Assembly: GCA_002726915.1 (NCBI GenBank) | Contig: PBSY01000005.1 | Span: forward strand, 57,793-106,977 | Direction: 5' to 3' | Length of the DNA: 49,185 nucleotides | From: Verrucomicrobiales bacterium | Lineage (GTDB): Bacteria > Verrucomicrobiota > Verrucomicrobiia > Verrucomicrobiales > DEV007 | Part shown: positions 16,991 to 25,282 of the stretch, piece after piece | How positions within the stretch are numbered: position 1 is the stretch's first letter | How the letters are laid out: the number at the start of each line of letters is the position of its first letter | Translations under genes and position numbers: made by a program | Notes under the pieces: model-generated | The model's database searches: none | The model's input: the letters and a program-made list of their open reading frames with translations, nothing else | What the model was told of the DNA's origin: nothing

Positions 16991-17584
16991 ATGTTCACTG
17001 GCATCATCGAAGAGTGTGGAGAAGTCCTCAAACTGGTCGCCGTCGAGACCGGTGCTGAACTGTGGGTGCGTTCGAGCTTCATTGACGAAGTCGAGCTTGG
17101 CGAGAGTATCGCCAACAATGGTGCCTGCCTCACCGTCACAGAGGTGAAAGAAGGAGCGATGCGGTTCGACCTGCTCCATGAGACCCTCCGCCTCACCAAT
17201 CTGGGAGAACTTAAAGAGGGCGACCCGGTCAATCTCGAACGCTCTCTTCGCATTGGTGATCGACTCAGCGGACACTTTGTCCAGGGACATGTCGATGCCT
17301 GTGCTGAGGTGATTGCCTACGAGCAAGTTGGACAGGACCACCAGTTCACTGTGGCCTTACCAAAGGAATTGGCGCACCTCATGGTCCACAAAGGTTCCAT
17401 CTGCGTAAACGGCATCAGCCTTACGGTAGCTGAACTTAACGGCGATTCCTTCACTCTCTGGATCATCCCCCACACCCATGAAGTCACTAGTCTTAAATCT
17501 GTCGTGGCAGGTTCGAAAGTGAATCTCGAGTTTGATCTTCTTGCCAAGCAAATCGCCCGACTCACTGAGTTGCGAAGGCTCTAA
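16991..17584 (+). CDS. ribE: Riboflavin synthase, alpha chain
   Basis: This enzyme dismutates two molecules of 6,7-dimethyl-8-ribityllumazine to riboflavin. The ATG at 16991 gives the exact family N-terminus MFTGIIEECG; an upstream ATG at 16976 adds five residues without support. The 197-aa protein shows the two lumazine-binding repeats, the first with NNGACLTVTEV and HETLRLTNLG, the second with HLMVHKGSICVNGISLTV and IPHTHEVTSL, and the linking GHFVQGHVDA motif. No ribBA, ribD or ribH lies nearby. I looked for an FMN riboswitch in the 220 bp upstream and did not find its conserved elements. Confidence 0.96.
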   Translation: MFTGIIEECGEVLKLVAVETGAELWVRSSFIDEVELGESIANNGACLTVTEVKEGAMRFDLLHETLRLTNLGELKEGDPVNLERSLRIGDRLSGHFVQGHVDACAEVIAYEQVGQDHQFTVALPKELAHLMVHKGSICVNGISLTVAELNGDSFTLWIIPHTHEVTSLKSVVAGSKVNLEFDLLAKQIARLTELRRL

Positions 17585-17884
17585 ACCGATAAAATCGACG
17601 CTTCGAGCCCTTTTTTTAGGCTCTAGTCATCGTGAGTGATGAGAGGTAAGAGCAGACGTCAAACAAAGGGCACAAAGTAACCTGACTATCGCTTGAGAAT
17701 CAGAACTCGAAACGAGGCTTCCGCCTGAGTTTCCAGAGGGAAAGCCTAAAAAGTAAATCGGGTGATCCTGCGAACCTAATCCTCCATCCACCACCACAAA
17801 CGGATTACCGCTTTGCCTCCTGACTTTCCACTTGAGTTTCGCTAGCTAAGGAACGACAGAAACTCTCCCCAAAATTACGGAATC
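17585..17884 (+). other. 300-bp intergenic stretch between ribE and leuD
   Basis: No gene-like frame is visible. At 17605-17623 a GAGCC/GGCTC inverted repeat encloses a T7 run, so it is not a canonical terminator. At 17715-17747 an 8-bp stem with one bulge (AGGCTTCC against GGAAAGCCT) encloses a 16-nt loop. Either could be a leader structure for leuD, but I recognise no known leader peptide, T-box or riboswitch. Confidence 0.4.
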
Positions 17885-18487
17885 ATGGCATTGGAAAAGA
17901 TCACCTCAGTCTCAGGCAAGGGCGTTTACGTACCCGGCTCCGACATTGATACTGACAGAATCATCCCGGCTCGCTTCATGAAGTGCGTTACCTTTGACGG
18001 ACTCGGCGAGTATCTCTTTTACGACGTTCGCAATGATGCCGAAGGGAATTCCAAGGATCATCCGCTTAATGAGGACCGTTTCGCCGATGCCAGCATTCTT
18101 CTTTCGGGAATCAATTTCGGATGCGGTAGTTCCCGTGAGCACGCCCCCCAAGCCATCTATCGCGCTGGGTTTCGTGCAGTGATCGCTCAAAGTTTTGCTG
18201 AAATCTTTTTCGGTAACTGCGCAACCCTCGGTGTTCCCTGTGCAGTCGCCACGGCAGAGGGAATCGAAAAAATCGCTGCCGCTGTCAATGCTGATCCTTC
18301 TATCGAAATCACTATTGATGTTGAGGCGAAGGTTGTTCGCTACGGCGATAGTGAAATTCCAGTCGACATTAAAGACTCGGCCCGCGATGCTTTTCTCTCA
18401 GCTCAGTGGGATCCCATCGGCGAGCTTCTTAGCGGAGAAACCGAGATCACTGAGACAGCCTCGCAGCTGTCTTACATGAAATTCTGA
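17885..18487 (+). CDS. leuD: 3-isopropylmalate dehydratase, small subunit
   Basis: LeuD is the swivelling domain of isopropylmalate isomerase in leucine synthesis; it works with the Fe-S subunit LeuC. The 200-aa protein has the substrate-binding DIDTDRIIPARFMK, the family signature NFGCGSSREHAPQAI and the AVIAQSFAEIFFGNC segment. The start at 17885 is the only sensible one. leuC does not flank it, which is unusual because the two are adjacent in most bacteria; LeuC is presumably encoded elsewhere. The C-terminal part differs enough that a homoaconitase-like small subunit is a minor alternative. Confidence 0.94.
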   Translation: MALEKITSVSGKGVYVPGSDIDTDRIIPARFMKCVTFDGLGEYLFYDVRNDAEGNSKDHPLNEDRFADASILLSGINFGCGSSREHAPQAIYRAGFRAVIAQSFAEIFFGNCATLGVPCAVATAEGIEKIAAAVNADPSIEITIDVEAKVVRYGDSEIPVDIKDSARDAFLSAQWDPIGELLSGETEITETASQLSYMKF

Positions 18488-18516
18488 CCCGTCGATATTT
18501 TCGTTCAACAAAAACG

Positions 18517-18633
18517 TTGGGCCCGTTCAGGGTATGCGGCATCGCGGGACTACTCCAAATTTTGATCGGAGGGGCGGCGATCATATTTGACCACTTGGTA
18601 GCCATCGTCGCTAAGGTGGAAGCAGGGAGCTGA
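18517..18633 (+). CDS. Possible small hydrophobic peptide (38 aa, TTG start)
   Basis: Between leuD and the next gene a short plus-strand frame encodes a peptide with one strongly hydrophobic segment (GIAGLLQILIGGAAIIF), followed by a short charged tail. It would start with TTG at 18517, and I see no good ribosome site. The amino-acid pattern looks like a single transmembrane helix, which is why I list it, but chance is a real alternative. The remainder of 18488-18675 shows nothing else. Confidence 0.18.
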   Translation: MGPFRVCGIAGLLQILIGGAAIIFDHLVAIVAKVEAGS

Positions 18634-18675
18634 CTCAGGGTTGTGCCAGAGAGGGAAGATACACGTGGATAGGAG

Positions 18676-20082
18676 TCATCGACGCGCGGGTATGGAGGTG
18701 CCCGCAGGCATCGGTGGAACCGTGTCAGGACGAGGAGCGACAAAAGTTGGCGCAGATCCTGAAACCTCTCGCAGAGCATCATAAGCCTTCTGATTCATAG
18801 AATCGCGGGCTCCGGCCACGTAGGCATCCACTGGAACGATAAAAGTGGCAAAGGCAACACCAGAGACGAAACCGAGGATGACTATGATCAGGGCAATAAA
18901 ACTTTTGCCTACCGTCTTTTCAGGTTCAGTCCTCCGTATTTGTGACGTCACCATGGAAAAGTTGCCAGCGCCAGGAGCGGTCTTTGGTGCGATAGGACGC
19001 GGTGGCGTTTCCGTTGGTACAGCCAGCATGACGTCTGGTCTCTCTGTCTTTGGACTCCTGAACAGGTTGCTTGCTGCGGATCCACTAAGATTTAAGATTG
19101 AGGAGGAGACACCCACTTCGCCTTGGGTGATTCCAGATACAAATGCATGGGCACCGTTAGGAGAGGAGGGAACTTCACCAGAAGCGACGGGCAGGGCTTT
19201 CTCAGTCGCCTGCGACGGAGTATCAAATCGTGGGATGCTTTTGAAAATAGCCTCGAAATCAGGAGTTTTTTCTTCGCTAACTTGCGGTGAAGTATTCGTC
19301 CCCGCTACCATGGCCGGCTTCTCAGGCTGAAAGCCCACTGCGGAGGCAATATCAGCTTCAGATGCAGGCGAAACAAAATCGACTGAATCAGCGGAAAGCG
19401 CAATTTTGAGGGCAGGCTCGATGGCTGGCTTAGGATCCGGAGCCACCCCGCCTGGAAAGGCATCCTCGAAAGTCGCCTGACGTTTTTGGGGAAGCGGAGC
19501 CCGTTCGACTATGGGTTCTCTTTTCTCGAAAGCTTCGCCGGGCCGAAAGACGGGATAAATATTCACCTCACCGTCGGAACTGGAGCGAGAGGTTATAACT
19601 GCGGCATCACACCACACGCAAGCACCCTCGATGCCCACGTGTTTTGCCCGGATCACCAGTTCACCATCGCACTTGGGGCAGTAGACATGGAGCAAATTAT
19701 CGGAAATAGATCCTTCGCCCACCAAATCACCCTCACTCCCGGTCAGCTTAAATTTTGGTTCAGATTCGGTGGCTTTGTCCTCAAAAGGTTTCTCGACCTC
19801 CGCTCCAGTGCGGCTAAACGGGGCATGACCGATTGCAGATGCCATGACTTGGACCTCGCCGAAGGAATGGGCGCGAATCGAAATGTTTTTATTGGAGGCA
19901 CCCGGCAGATCCATATCGCCAGTTTGGGAAGAGAGTACAACTTGCTCTTCGAGCTGACGAGTTCGGCCAGACTGGGCCAACTGACGCAATGAGTCTTCTC
20001 CGAGGCCCATTGAGTCCAGGAATCGGCTTTTTGTATCCCCCAGTTGAGATAAGGGCGCGGTGTTAGAATACTCGTGTTCCAT
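18676..20082 (-). CDS. Zinc-ribbon protein with one C-terminal transmembrane helix
   Basis: I do not recognise this 468-aa protein as a family. From the ATG at 20082 (a TTG lies six codons upstream) it has a hydrophilic N-terminus, then a zinc-ribbon-like knuckle pair at Cys135-x2-Cys138 (YCPKCDGEL) and Cys155-x2-Cys158 (ACVWCDAAV). A long Pro/Ala/Glu-rich, probably disordered region follows. A single helix at about 393-416 (FIALIIVILGFVSGVAFATF) precedes a short Pro-rich tail. The layout resembles bacterial membrane proteins of the zinc-ribbon (MJ0042-like) type seen in Verrucomicrobia and Planctomycetes. With no signal peptide, the long N-terminal part should be cytoplasmic. Divergent from the lysozyme-like lipoprotein gene. 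Confidence 0.7.
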   Translation of the reverse strand: MEHEYSNTAPLSQLGDTKSRFLDSMGLGEDSLRQLAQSGRTRQLEEQVVLSSQTGDMDLPGASNKNISIRAHSFGEVQVMASAIGHAPFSRTGAEVEKPFEDKATESEPKFKLTGSEGDLVGEGSISDNLLHVYCPKCDGELVIRAKHVGIEGACVWCDAAVITSRSSSDGEVNIYPVFRPGEAFEKREPIVERAPLPQKRQATFEDAFPGGVAPDPKPAIEPALKIALSADSVDFVSPASEADIASAVGFQPEKPAMVAGTNTSPQVSEEKTPDFEAIFKSIPRFDTPSQATEKALPVASGEVPSSPNGAHAFVSGITQGEVGVSSSILNLSGSAASNLFRSPKTERPDVMLAVPTETPPRPIAPKTAPGAGNFSMVTSQIRRTEPEKTVGKSFIALIIVILGFVSGVAFATFIVPVDAYVAGARDSMNQKAYDALREVSGSAPTFVAPRPDTVPPMPAGTSIPARR

Positions 20083-20123
20083 AATGCTAGACACTGGCAA
20101 TCGAGTCTAATCTATTGCTTTTA

Positions 20124-20135
20124 TGATAATTATCA
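20124..20135. promoter_or_regulatory. Perfect 12-bp palindrome in a divergent promoter region
   Basis: TGATAATTATCA is a perfect palindrome, flanked by T-rich and A-rich arms that extend the symmetry (CTTTT on the left, AAAAG on the right, with one mismatch). It lies in the 106 bp between two divergent start codons. The core resembles half of the known Fur box (GATAATNATTATC type), and a Fur-family regulator is encoded at 32384. Operator function is inferred. Confidence 0.4.
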
Positions 20136-20188
20136 AAAAGTTTTTGGGTGCCGTTTGATTTCTTAGAATTATTAAGGGATTTTCGGGG

Positions 20189-21040
20189 ATGTCTCACCTC
20201 CTCAAATGGCTGACGAACCTTTCCATGGTATTTCTCGCCGGTTGCGTCTCCCCGGCCCCCCCTTTGAATCCATCGCCCACTGGCCTACCTCCCTCTCCCC
20301 ACGGCGGAAAAATTTTTCTAACCACCCTTGATGCCGAGGCCATCGGCAAAAAGATCTGGAGAAACGAGTGCGCTGGAACCGTTGAAGGACTCACCACCTG
20401 GAACAGCGGCGAAGACTTCCCTTCGCTGGGAATCGGGCACTTCATCTGGTATGTTGAGGGGCGACCGGGACCTTTTGACGAGAGCTTCCCAAAGTTGATC
20501 AGCTACATGGAGGCCAATCAGGTCCGCGTTCCCCAATGGGTAATCGATGCGCCCGGAAGTCCCTGGCAATTGCGAACAGAGTTCGATGATGCAAAGCATT
20601 CGCCACAGATGAGGGAACTCAGGCAATTCCTTGCCGACACGGTAATACACCAGACCAACTTCATCGTGCTTCGCCTCGAAGAGGCGCTTCCGAAAATGAA
20701 AGCGGCCACCAAAGACGCCACTGATCGCAAGCGACTAGAAGAGACCTTTTACAAAGTTGCCAGCTCCCGCACAGGAGTCTACGCGCTCATCGACTACGTG
20801 AACTTCAAGGGAGAGGGCATCAAAGCTGAGGAAAAATATAACGGCGTCGGCTGGGGGTTGCGTGATGTAATCTTGGAAATGGGCGAGACCCCCGACGGCA
20901 ATGCTGCAGCCGAAGAATTCAGCGAAGCCGCGAAGCGAACTCTCAAGCGGCGCATCATAAATTCACCTCCTTCACGGGGCGAATCTCGCTGGGAAGCCGG
21001 CTGGATGAATCGATGCGAAAGCTACAAACACGGATTCTAG
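20189..21040 (+). CDS. Lipoprotein with a T4-lysozyme-like active-site motif
   Basis: The 283-aa product has a lipoprotein signal with lipobox LAGC (Cys19), then a Pro-rich linker. The segment VEGLTTWNSGEDFPSLGIGH at residues 65-84 lines up well with the start of T4-type lysozyme (EGL, an acidic loop, then TIGIGH), with Glu66 in the place of the catalytic Glu11. Glu60 is an alternative. After this the protein is mostly helical and does not match lysozyme by eye; WVIDAPGSPWQLRTEF is a further conserved-looking segment. I infer a cell-wall glycan hydrolase held in the membrane. GGGG before the ATG at 20189 serves as ribosome site. The 85-bp gap to ndk has no features. Confidence 0.65.
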   Translation: MSHLLKWLTNLSMVFLAGCVSPAPPLNPSPTGLPPSPHGGKIFLTTLDAEAIGKKIWRNECAGTVEGLTTWNSGEDFPSLGIGHFIWYVEGRPGPFDESFPKLISYMEANQVRVPQWVIDAPGSPWQLRTEFDDAKHSPQMRELRQFLADTVIHQTNFIVLRLEEALPKMKAATKDATDRKRLEETFYKVASSRTGVYALIDYVNFKGEGIKAEEKYNGVGWGLRDVILEMGETPDGNAAAEEFSEAAKRTLKRRIINSPPSRGESRWEAGWMNRCESYKHGF

Positions 21041-21125
21041 GGGAATTCAGCATGACTTTTCCCTTTCCAAAGGGCCGAATACGCCTACTGATTTAGCCAA
21101 CTACAAAAACCAAGATTCCCCTGCC

Positions 21126-21551
21126 ATGTCGACCGAACGTTCTCTCATTCTTTTCAAACCTGACTGCGTCACCAAGTCAAACGTTGGCGATGTTCTCGCG
21201 CGCTACGAAGCCGCTGGTTTTACCATTCGCGGCATCAAGATGATGAGCCTATCCGATGAAATACTGCGAGAACACTACAGCCACGTCGCCGACGAACCGT
21301 TTTTTCCCAACATCGCCAACTTTATGCAATCGGCTCCCGTGATTGCTATGGTTCTCGAAGGTGATGACGTCGTCGCCAAAGTTCGCACCATGCTCGGCCC
21401 CACCAACCCGCAGAATGCCGAAGCTGGAACCATTCGCGGTGACTTTGGCGAAAGTATGATGATAAACGTCTGCCACGCCTCTGATTCACCGGAAAATGGT
21501 GAGATCGAAGTGAACCGTTTCTTCAGTGAAAGCGAGACTTTCTCCTACTAG
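21126..21551 (+). CDS. ndk: Nucleoside diphosphate kinase
   Basis: Ndk transfers the gamma-phosphate from ATP to nucleoside diphosphates through a phosphohistidine. The 141-aa protein has the normal length. Lys11 (LFKPD) and catalytic His117 (NVCHASDSPE) are in place, as are GPTNPQNAEAGTIRGDFG and RFFSESE. The family usually has NxxHgSDs, so Ala118 replaces the Gly, a common variation. A strong terminator follows about 40 bp after the stop, so this is a monocistronic or last gene. Confidence 0.97.
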   Translation: MSTERSLILFKPDCVTKSNVGDVLARYEAAGFTIRGIKMMSLSDEILREHYSHVADEPFFPNIANFMQSAPVIAMVLEGDDVVAKVRTMLGPTNPQNAEAGTIRGDFGESMMINVCHASDSPENGEIEVNRFFSESETFSY

Positions 21552-21592
21552 GCAATATTTACCGCCTACCAGCGACAAACTTGTTTCTAATT

Positions 21593-21638
21593 GGGTCAGG
21601 TCCACCGATTACCGGTAGATCTGACCCTGTTTGTTTTT
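21593..21638 (+). terminator. Rho-independent terminator after ndk
   Basis: A 10-bp stem (GGGTCAGGTC at 21593-21602 with GATCTGACCC at 21618-21627, one G-U pair) encloses a 15-nt loop and is followed by the T-rich tract TGTTTGTTTTT. This is the clearest intrinsic terminator in the window. It should isolate ndk from the pyruvate carboxylase gene. Confidence 0.8.
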
Positions 21639-21760
21639 AGGAACAGGATAAGCAATGGCCAAATTTAGTACAAATCCCTCTATCAAACTCCCGAATTCGT
21701 GAAAAACAGTCTTTCGAAGCGCGAGTGCCCGTATATATTCTCGCCCCAAACAACGAACTC

Positions 21761-24700
21761 ATGTCAGATCCCGCTTCCTCGGAACCACCCGCAAAAGATA
21801 AACTCATGGTCGTCAATCGGGGCGAAATCGCCATCCGGGTTTTCCGCGCTGCCACCGAGCTTGGACTTCGAACTGTTGCCATCTACGCCGAGGAAGACCG
21901 CTTTTCAAGGCATCGCTTTAAGGCAGATGAAGCTTATCAACTGCGCAAAGAAAAAGGCCCGGTGGGCGCCTATCTCGATATCGAGGGGATCATCTCGCTA
22001 GCTAAGGAAAAGGGAGTTACCCTGATCCATCCCGGCTACGGTTTCCTCTCTGAAAACGCGGACTTTGCCCGTGCCTGCCGCGAGGCCAAAATCAAATTCA
22101 TCGGGCCCGATCCCGAAATGCTTGACGCGATGGGTGATAAAGTCTCCGCTCGAGCACTCGCTAAAAGGGCTGATGTCGCCACTCTCCCCGGCACTGAGGA
22201 TCCTGTATCGGATCGAGAAGAAGCACTCAAGATAGCACGGGAGATCGGATTCCCTCTCATCATCAAGGCTGCCTTCGGCGGTGGTGGTCGTGGCATGCGT
22301 GTCGTGGAAAGAGAAGAAGATCTCAACTCCCTCCTAGACCAGGCGCAAGCCGAAGCAGAGAACGCTTTCGGAAACCCCGCAGTGTTCCTAGAGCGCTTTG
22401 TTGGCCGTGCCAAGCACATCGAGGTGCAAATCATGGGTGACACCCACGGCAACATCGTTCACCTCCATGAACGTGACTGTTCCGTCCAGCGCCGTCATCA
22501 GAAAGTGATCGAAATCGCTCCCTCCATCGATCTCGACGAGACCGTGCGCGACAAACTTTGTGATGCGGCCGTAGAGGTCGCTAAGGAGGTAAAATACAAC
22601 AACGCCGGAACCGTCGAGTTCCTGCTCGACGCTGACACCGATGAGTGGTTTTTCATCGAGATGAACCCGCGGATTCAGGTGGAGCACACCGTCACTGAAA
22701 TCATCACCGGAGTCGATTTGGTTCGTTCTCAGATACTGGTTGCCCAGGGGCATGACCTCTTTGGCGATGTCATCGACATTCCGGCACAGGACGAAATCCC
22801 TCGCAATGGCTACGCTGTTCAAGCGCGGATCACGACGGAGGATCCGGCCAACAATTTTTCTCCTGACTACGGGAAGATCCTTAACTACCGATCAGCGGCA
22901 GGTTTCGGTATCCGCCTCGATGCTGGTGCCGGTGACGCAGGATCGGTCATAACCCCTTACTACGATTCTATGCTCGTAAAGCTGACTGCTTTCGGTCCGC
23001 GCTTCGACATCTCTCTTCAGCGAATGGACCGTGCCTTGCGCGAATTCCGAATCCGTGGCGTGAAGACAAATATCCCGTTCATCGAGAACGTGATCGTCAA
23101 CGAGACCTTCCGGACCGGTAATGCCACCACCCGTCTGATCGATACCAACCCAGATCTTTTCAACTTCAAGCCTAAACGTGACCGTGCTACCAAGTTGCTG
23201 AACTATCTCAGCGGCGTCACCGTCAACGGTAATGACACAGCCAAGGGCTATAAACTCGGAGCGGCAATCCCCCCCGCGCGCATTCCTTCGTGTGACGTCC
23301 GCGCCGACGCTCAACCCGGCTCCCGCAACAAACTGCTCGAGCTAGGTCCTGAAGGCTTCGCCAATTGGATTCGCGAACAGAAACCCGTCCTCATTACGGA
23401 CACCACAATGCGAGACGCCCACCAGTCGCTCATTGCTACCCGGATGCGTTCCGTCGATATGCTCAATATCGCCAGTTATGTGGCTCAGAAGACACCCAAC
23501 CTGTTCAGCCTTGAGATGTGGGGTGGTGCCACCTTCGACACCTCAATGCGTTTCCTTAAGGAAAGCCCGTGGGATCGCCTTCGTGAGTTGCGCGAGCGCA
23601 TTCCAAATATCTGTTTCCAGATGCTTTTCCGCGGCTCCAACGCCGTAGGCTACTCCAATTACCCAGACAATGTCGTCGAAGGATTTATCAAGCACTCTGC
23701 CGAGTCAGGCATGGACATTTTTCGAATCTTCGACTCCCTCAACTACCTACAAAATATGGAGGTCGCGATGAAGGCGGTCCGCGAACGCACCAACTCGATC
23801 TGTGAAGCCGCAGTTTGTTACACCGGTGATATTGACGATCCCAAGCGCGACAAATACTCATTAAAATACTACGTGGCCAAAGCCAAGGAACTGGAGAAAA
23901 TGGGCGCGCACATTCTGGCTATCAAAGATATGGCCGGTCTCTGCCGGCCTGCTGCTGCGACCAAACTTTTTAAAGCACTGCGTGAGGAAGTCGGCCTTCC
24001 AATCCACTTTCATACGCACGACAGTTCTGGCATTAATGCTGCTTCAAGCCTGGCTGCTTCTGATGCTGGCGCCGATATTATTGACCTCGCTTTGGCTTCT
24101 ATGTCAGGCTCGACGAGCCAACCGAATTTGAACTCTGTCGCTGCCGCACTCTCCGGTCTCGAACGCGACCCAGGCCTAAACCCAGAGGCGCTCAATACCA
24201 TGTCCGATTACTGGGAAGAAGTGCTAGAGTTCTACACGCCTTTTAACACCGCACCGCGCGCCGGTTCTGCCGAAGTTTACATCCACGAGATGCCTGGTGG
24301 CCAATTCACCAACTTGAAAGAGCAGGCCAATGCTATGGGACTGAGCCACCGCTGGCCCGAGATCGCACGTTGCTATGCAGAAGTAAACCAGCTGTTCGGA
24401 GATATCATTAAGGTGACGCCAAGCTCTAAGGTTGTCGGTGACATGTGCATGTTCCTCATCACACGTGGTATCAAGCCCGACGAAGTCACCAAGCTAGAGC
24501 CCGGTTCTCTCGATTTCCCTGAATCAGTCATCGATATGTTGGCCGGAGGTCTCGGTCAGCCCGACGGCGGTTGGCCTGAGGATGTTCAGAAGGTGATTCT
24601 CGGAGGTAAAAAGCCCACTACCAAACGCCCTGGTGAATTAGCTGACCCAATTAATCTAGACGCCGCGCGCGACGAACTTTCTGCGAAACTCGGCCGCATC

Positions 24701-25240
24701 GCCAACAACGACGATCTCTACAGCCACCTCATGTATCCGGCGGTATTTGAAGAGTTCGACGAGTTCATCAAAACCTATGGAAAGGTTCAGGGACTGCCCA
24801 CAACCGCCTTCTTCTACGGCCTTTCCATTAGCGAAGAAATCTCCGTCGAGATCGGACCGGGCAAGGTTCTTTTCATTAAGCTGATCGGTATCAGCGAAGC
24901 CAACGACGAAGGTCAACGGAATGTCTTCTACGAACTCAACGGCATGCCCCGAGAGTCTGCCGTGATCGACCACGCTCTCGCGCCAAAGGATGCAGTAACC
25001 CGACTCAAAGGTGATGCTAGTGACCCTCTTCAGGCGGTAGCTCCGATGCCCGGCATGGTGACTGAGGTGACTGCCGAAGTCGGCACCAAGATTGAAGAGG
25101 GTGATCCTATTATCACCCTCGAAGCAATGAAGATGCTGACTACCATTTCTGCCAGTAGCACAGGGACGGTCACTGAGATCCTTGCGCAAAAGGGCGACTC
25201 TGTTGAGACTGACGACCTGCTGGCCCGCATCGAAGTTTAG
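21761..25240 (+). CDS. pyc: Pyruvate carboxylase
   Basis: This 1159-aa biotin enzyme makes oxaloacetate from pyruvate, bicarbonate and ATP, to refill the TCA cycle. Domains in order: biotin carboxylase with ATP-grasp (about residues 10-460; MVVNRGEIAIRVFRA, FGGGGRGMRVV, EMNPRIQVEHTVTE), carboxyltransferase (about 520-800; ITDTTMRDAHQSL, FRGSNAVGYSNYPDN, IKDMAGLCRP), PYC/OadA conserved domain, and a C-terminal biotinyl domain with EAMKM, Lys1124 being the biotin site. I chose the ATG at 21761; a GTG at 21725 would add 12 residues. The full single-chain form argues against a split oxaloacetate decarboxylase. dus follows after 42 bp. Confidence 0.97.
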   Translation: MSDPASSEPPAKDKLMVVNRGEIAIRVFRAATELGLRTVAIYAEEDRFSRHRFKADEAYQLRKEKGPVGAYLDIEGIISLAKEKGVTLIHPGYGFLSENADFARACREAKIKFIGPDPEMLDAMGDKVSARALAKRADVATLPGTEDPVSDREEALKIAREIGFPLIIKAAFGGGGRGMRVVEREEDLNSLLDQAQAEAENAFGNPAVFLERFVGRAKHIEVQIMGDTHGNIVHLHERDCSVQRRHQKVIEIAPSIDLDETVRDKLCDAAVEVAKEVKYNNAGTVEFLLDADTDEWFFIEMNPRIQVEHTVTEIITGVDLVRSQILVAQGHDLFGDVIDIPAQDEIPRNGYAVQARITTEDPANNFSPDYGKILNYRSAAGFGIRLDAGAGDAGSVITPYYDSMLVKLTAFGPRFDISLQRMDRALREFRIRGVKTNIPFIENVIVNETFRTGNATTRLIDTNPDLFNFKPKRDRATKLLNYLSGVTVNGNDTAKGYKLGAAIPPARIPSCDVRADAQPGSRNKLLELGPEGFANWIREQKPVLITDTTMRDAHQSLIATRMRSVDMLNIASYVAQKTPNLFSLEMWGGATFDTSMRFLKESPWDRLRELRERIPNICFQMLFRGSNAVGYSNYPDNVVEGFIKHSAESGMDIFRIFDSLNYLQNMEVAMKAVRERTNSICEAAVCYTGDIDDPKRDKYSLKYYVAKAKELEKMGAHILAIKDMAGLCRPAAATKLFKALREEVGLPIHFHTHDSSGINAASSLAASDAGADIIDLALASMSGSTSQPNLNSVAAALSGLERDPGLNPEALNTMSDYWEEVLEFYTPFNTAPRAGSAEVYIHEMPGGQFTNLKEQANAMGLSHRWPEIARCYAEVNQLFGDIIKVTPSSKVVGDMCMFLITRGIKPDEVTKLEPGSLDFPESVIDMLAGGLGQPDGGWPEDVQKVILGGKKPTTKRPGELADPINLDAARDELSAKLGRIANNDDLYSHLMYPAVFEEFDEFIKTYGKVQGLPTTAFFYGLSISEEISVEIGPGKVLFIKLIGISEANDEGQRNVFYELNGMPRESAVIDHALAPKDAVTRLKGDASDPLQAVAPMPGMVTEVTAEVGTKIEEGDPIITLEAMKMLTTISASSTGTVTEILAQKGDSVETDDLLARIEV

Positions 25241-25282
25241 GGAGGATTCATTCTCCACCCTTCGCAGGTCCCGCAGATACGC

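Noticed and set aside
17605..17623. GAGCC/GGCTC inverted repeat with a T run after ribE, resembling a terminator.
   Set aside because: The T run lies inside the loop and not after the stem, on either strand, so it is not a canonical intrinsic terminator.
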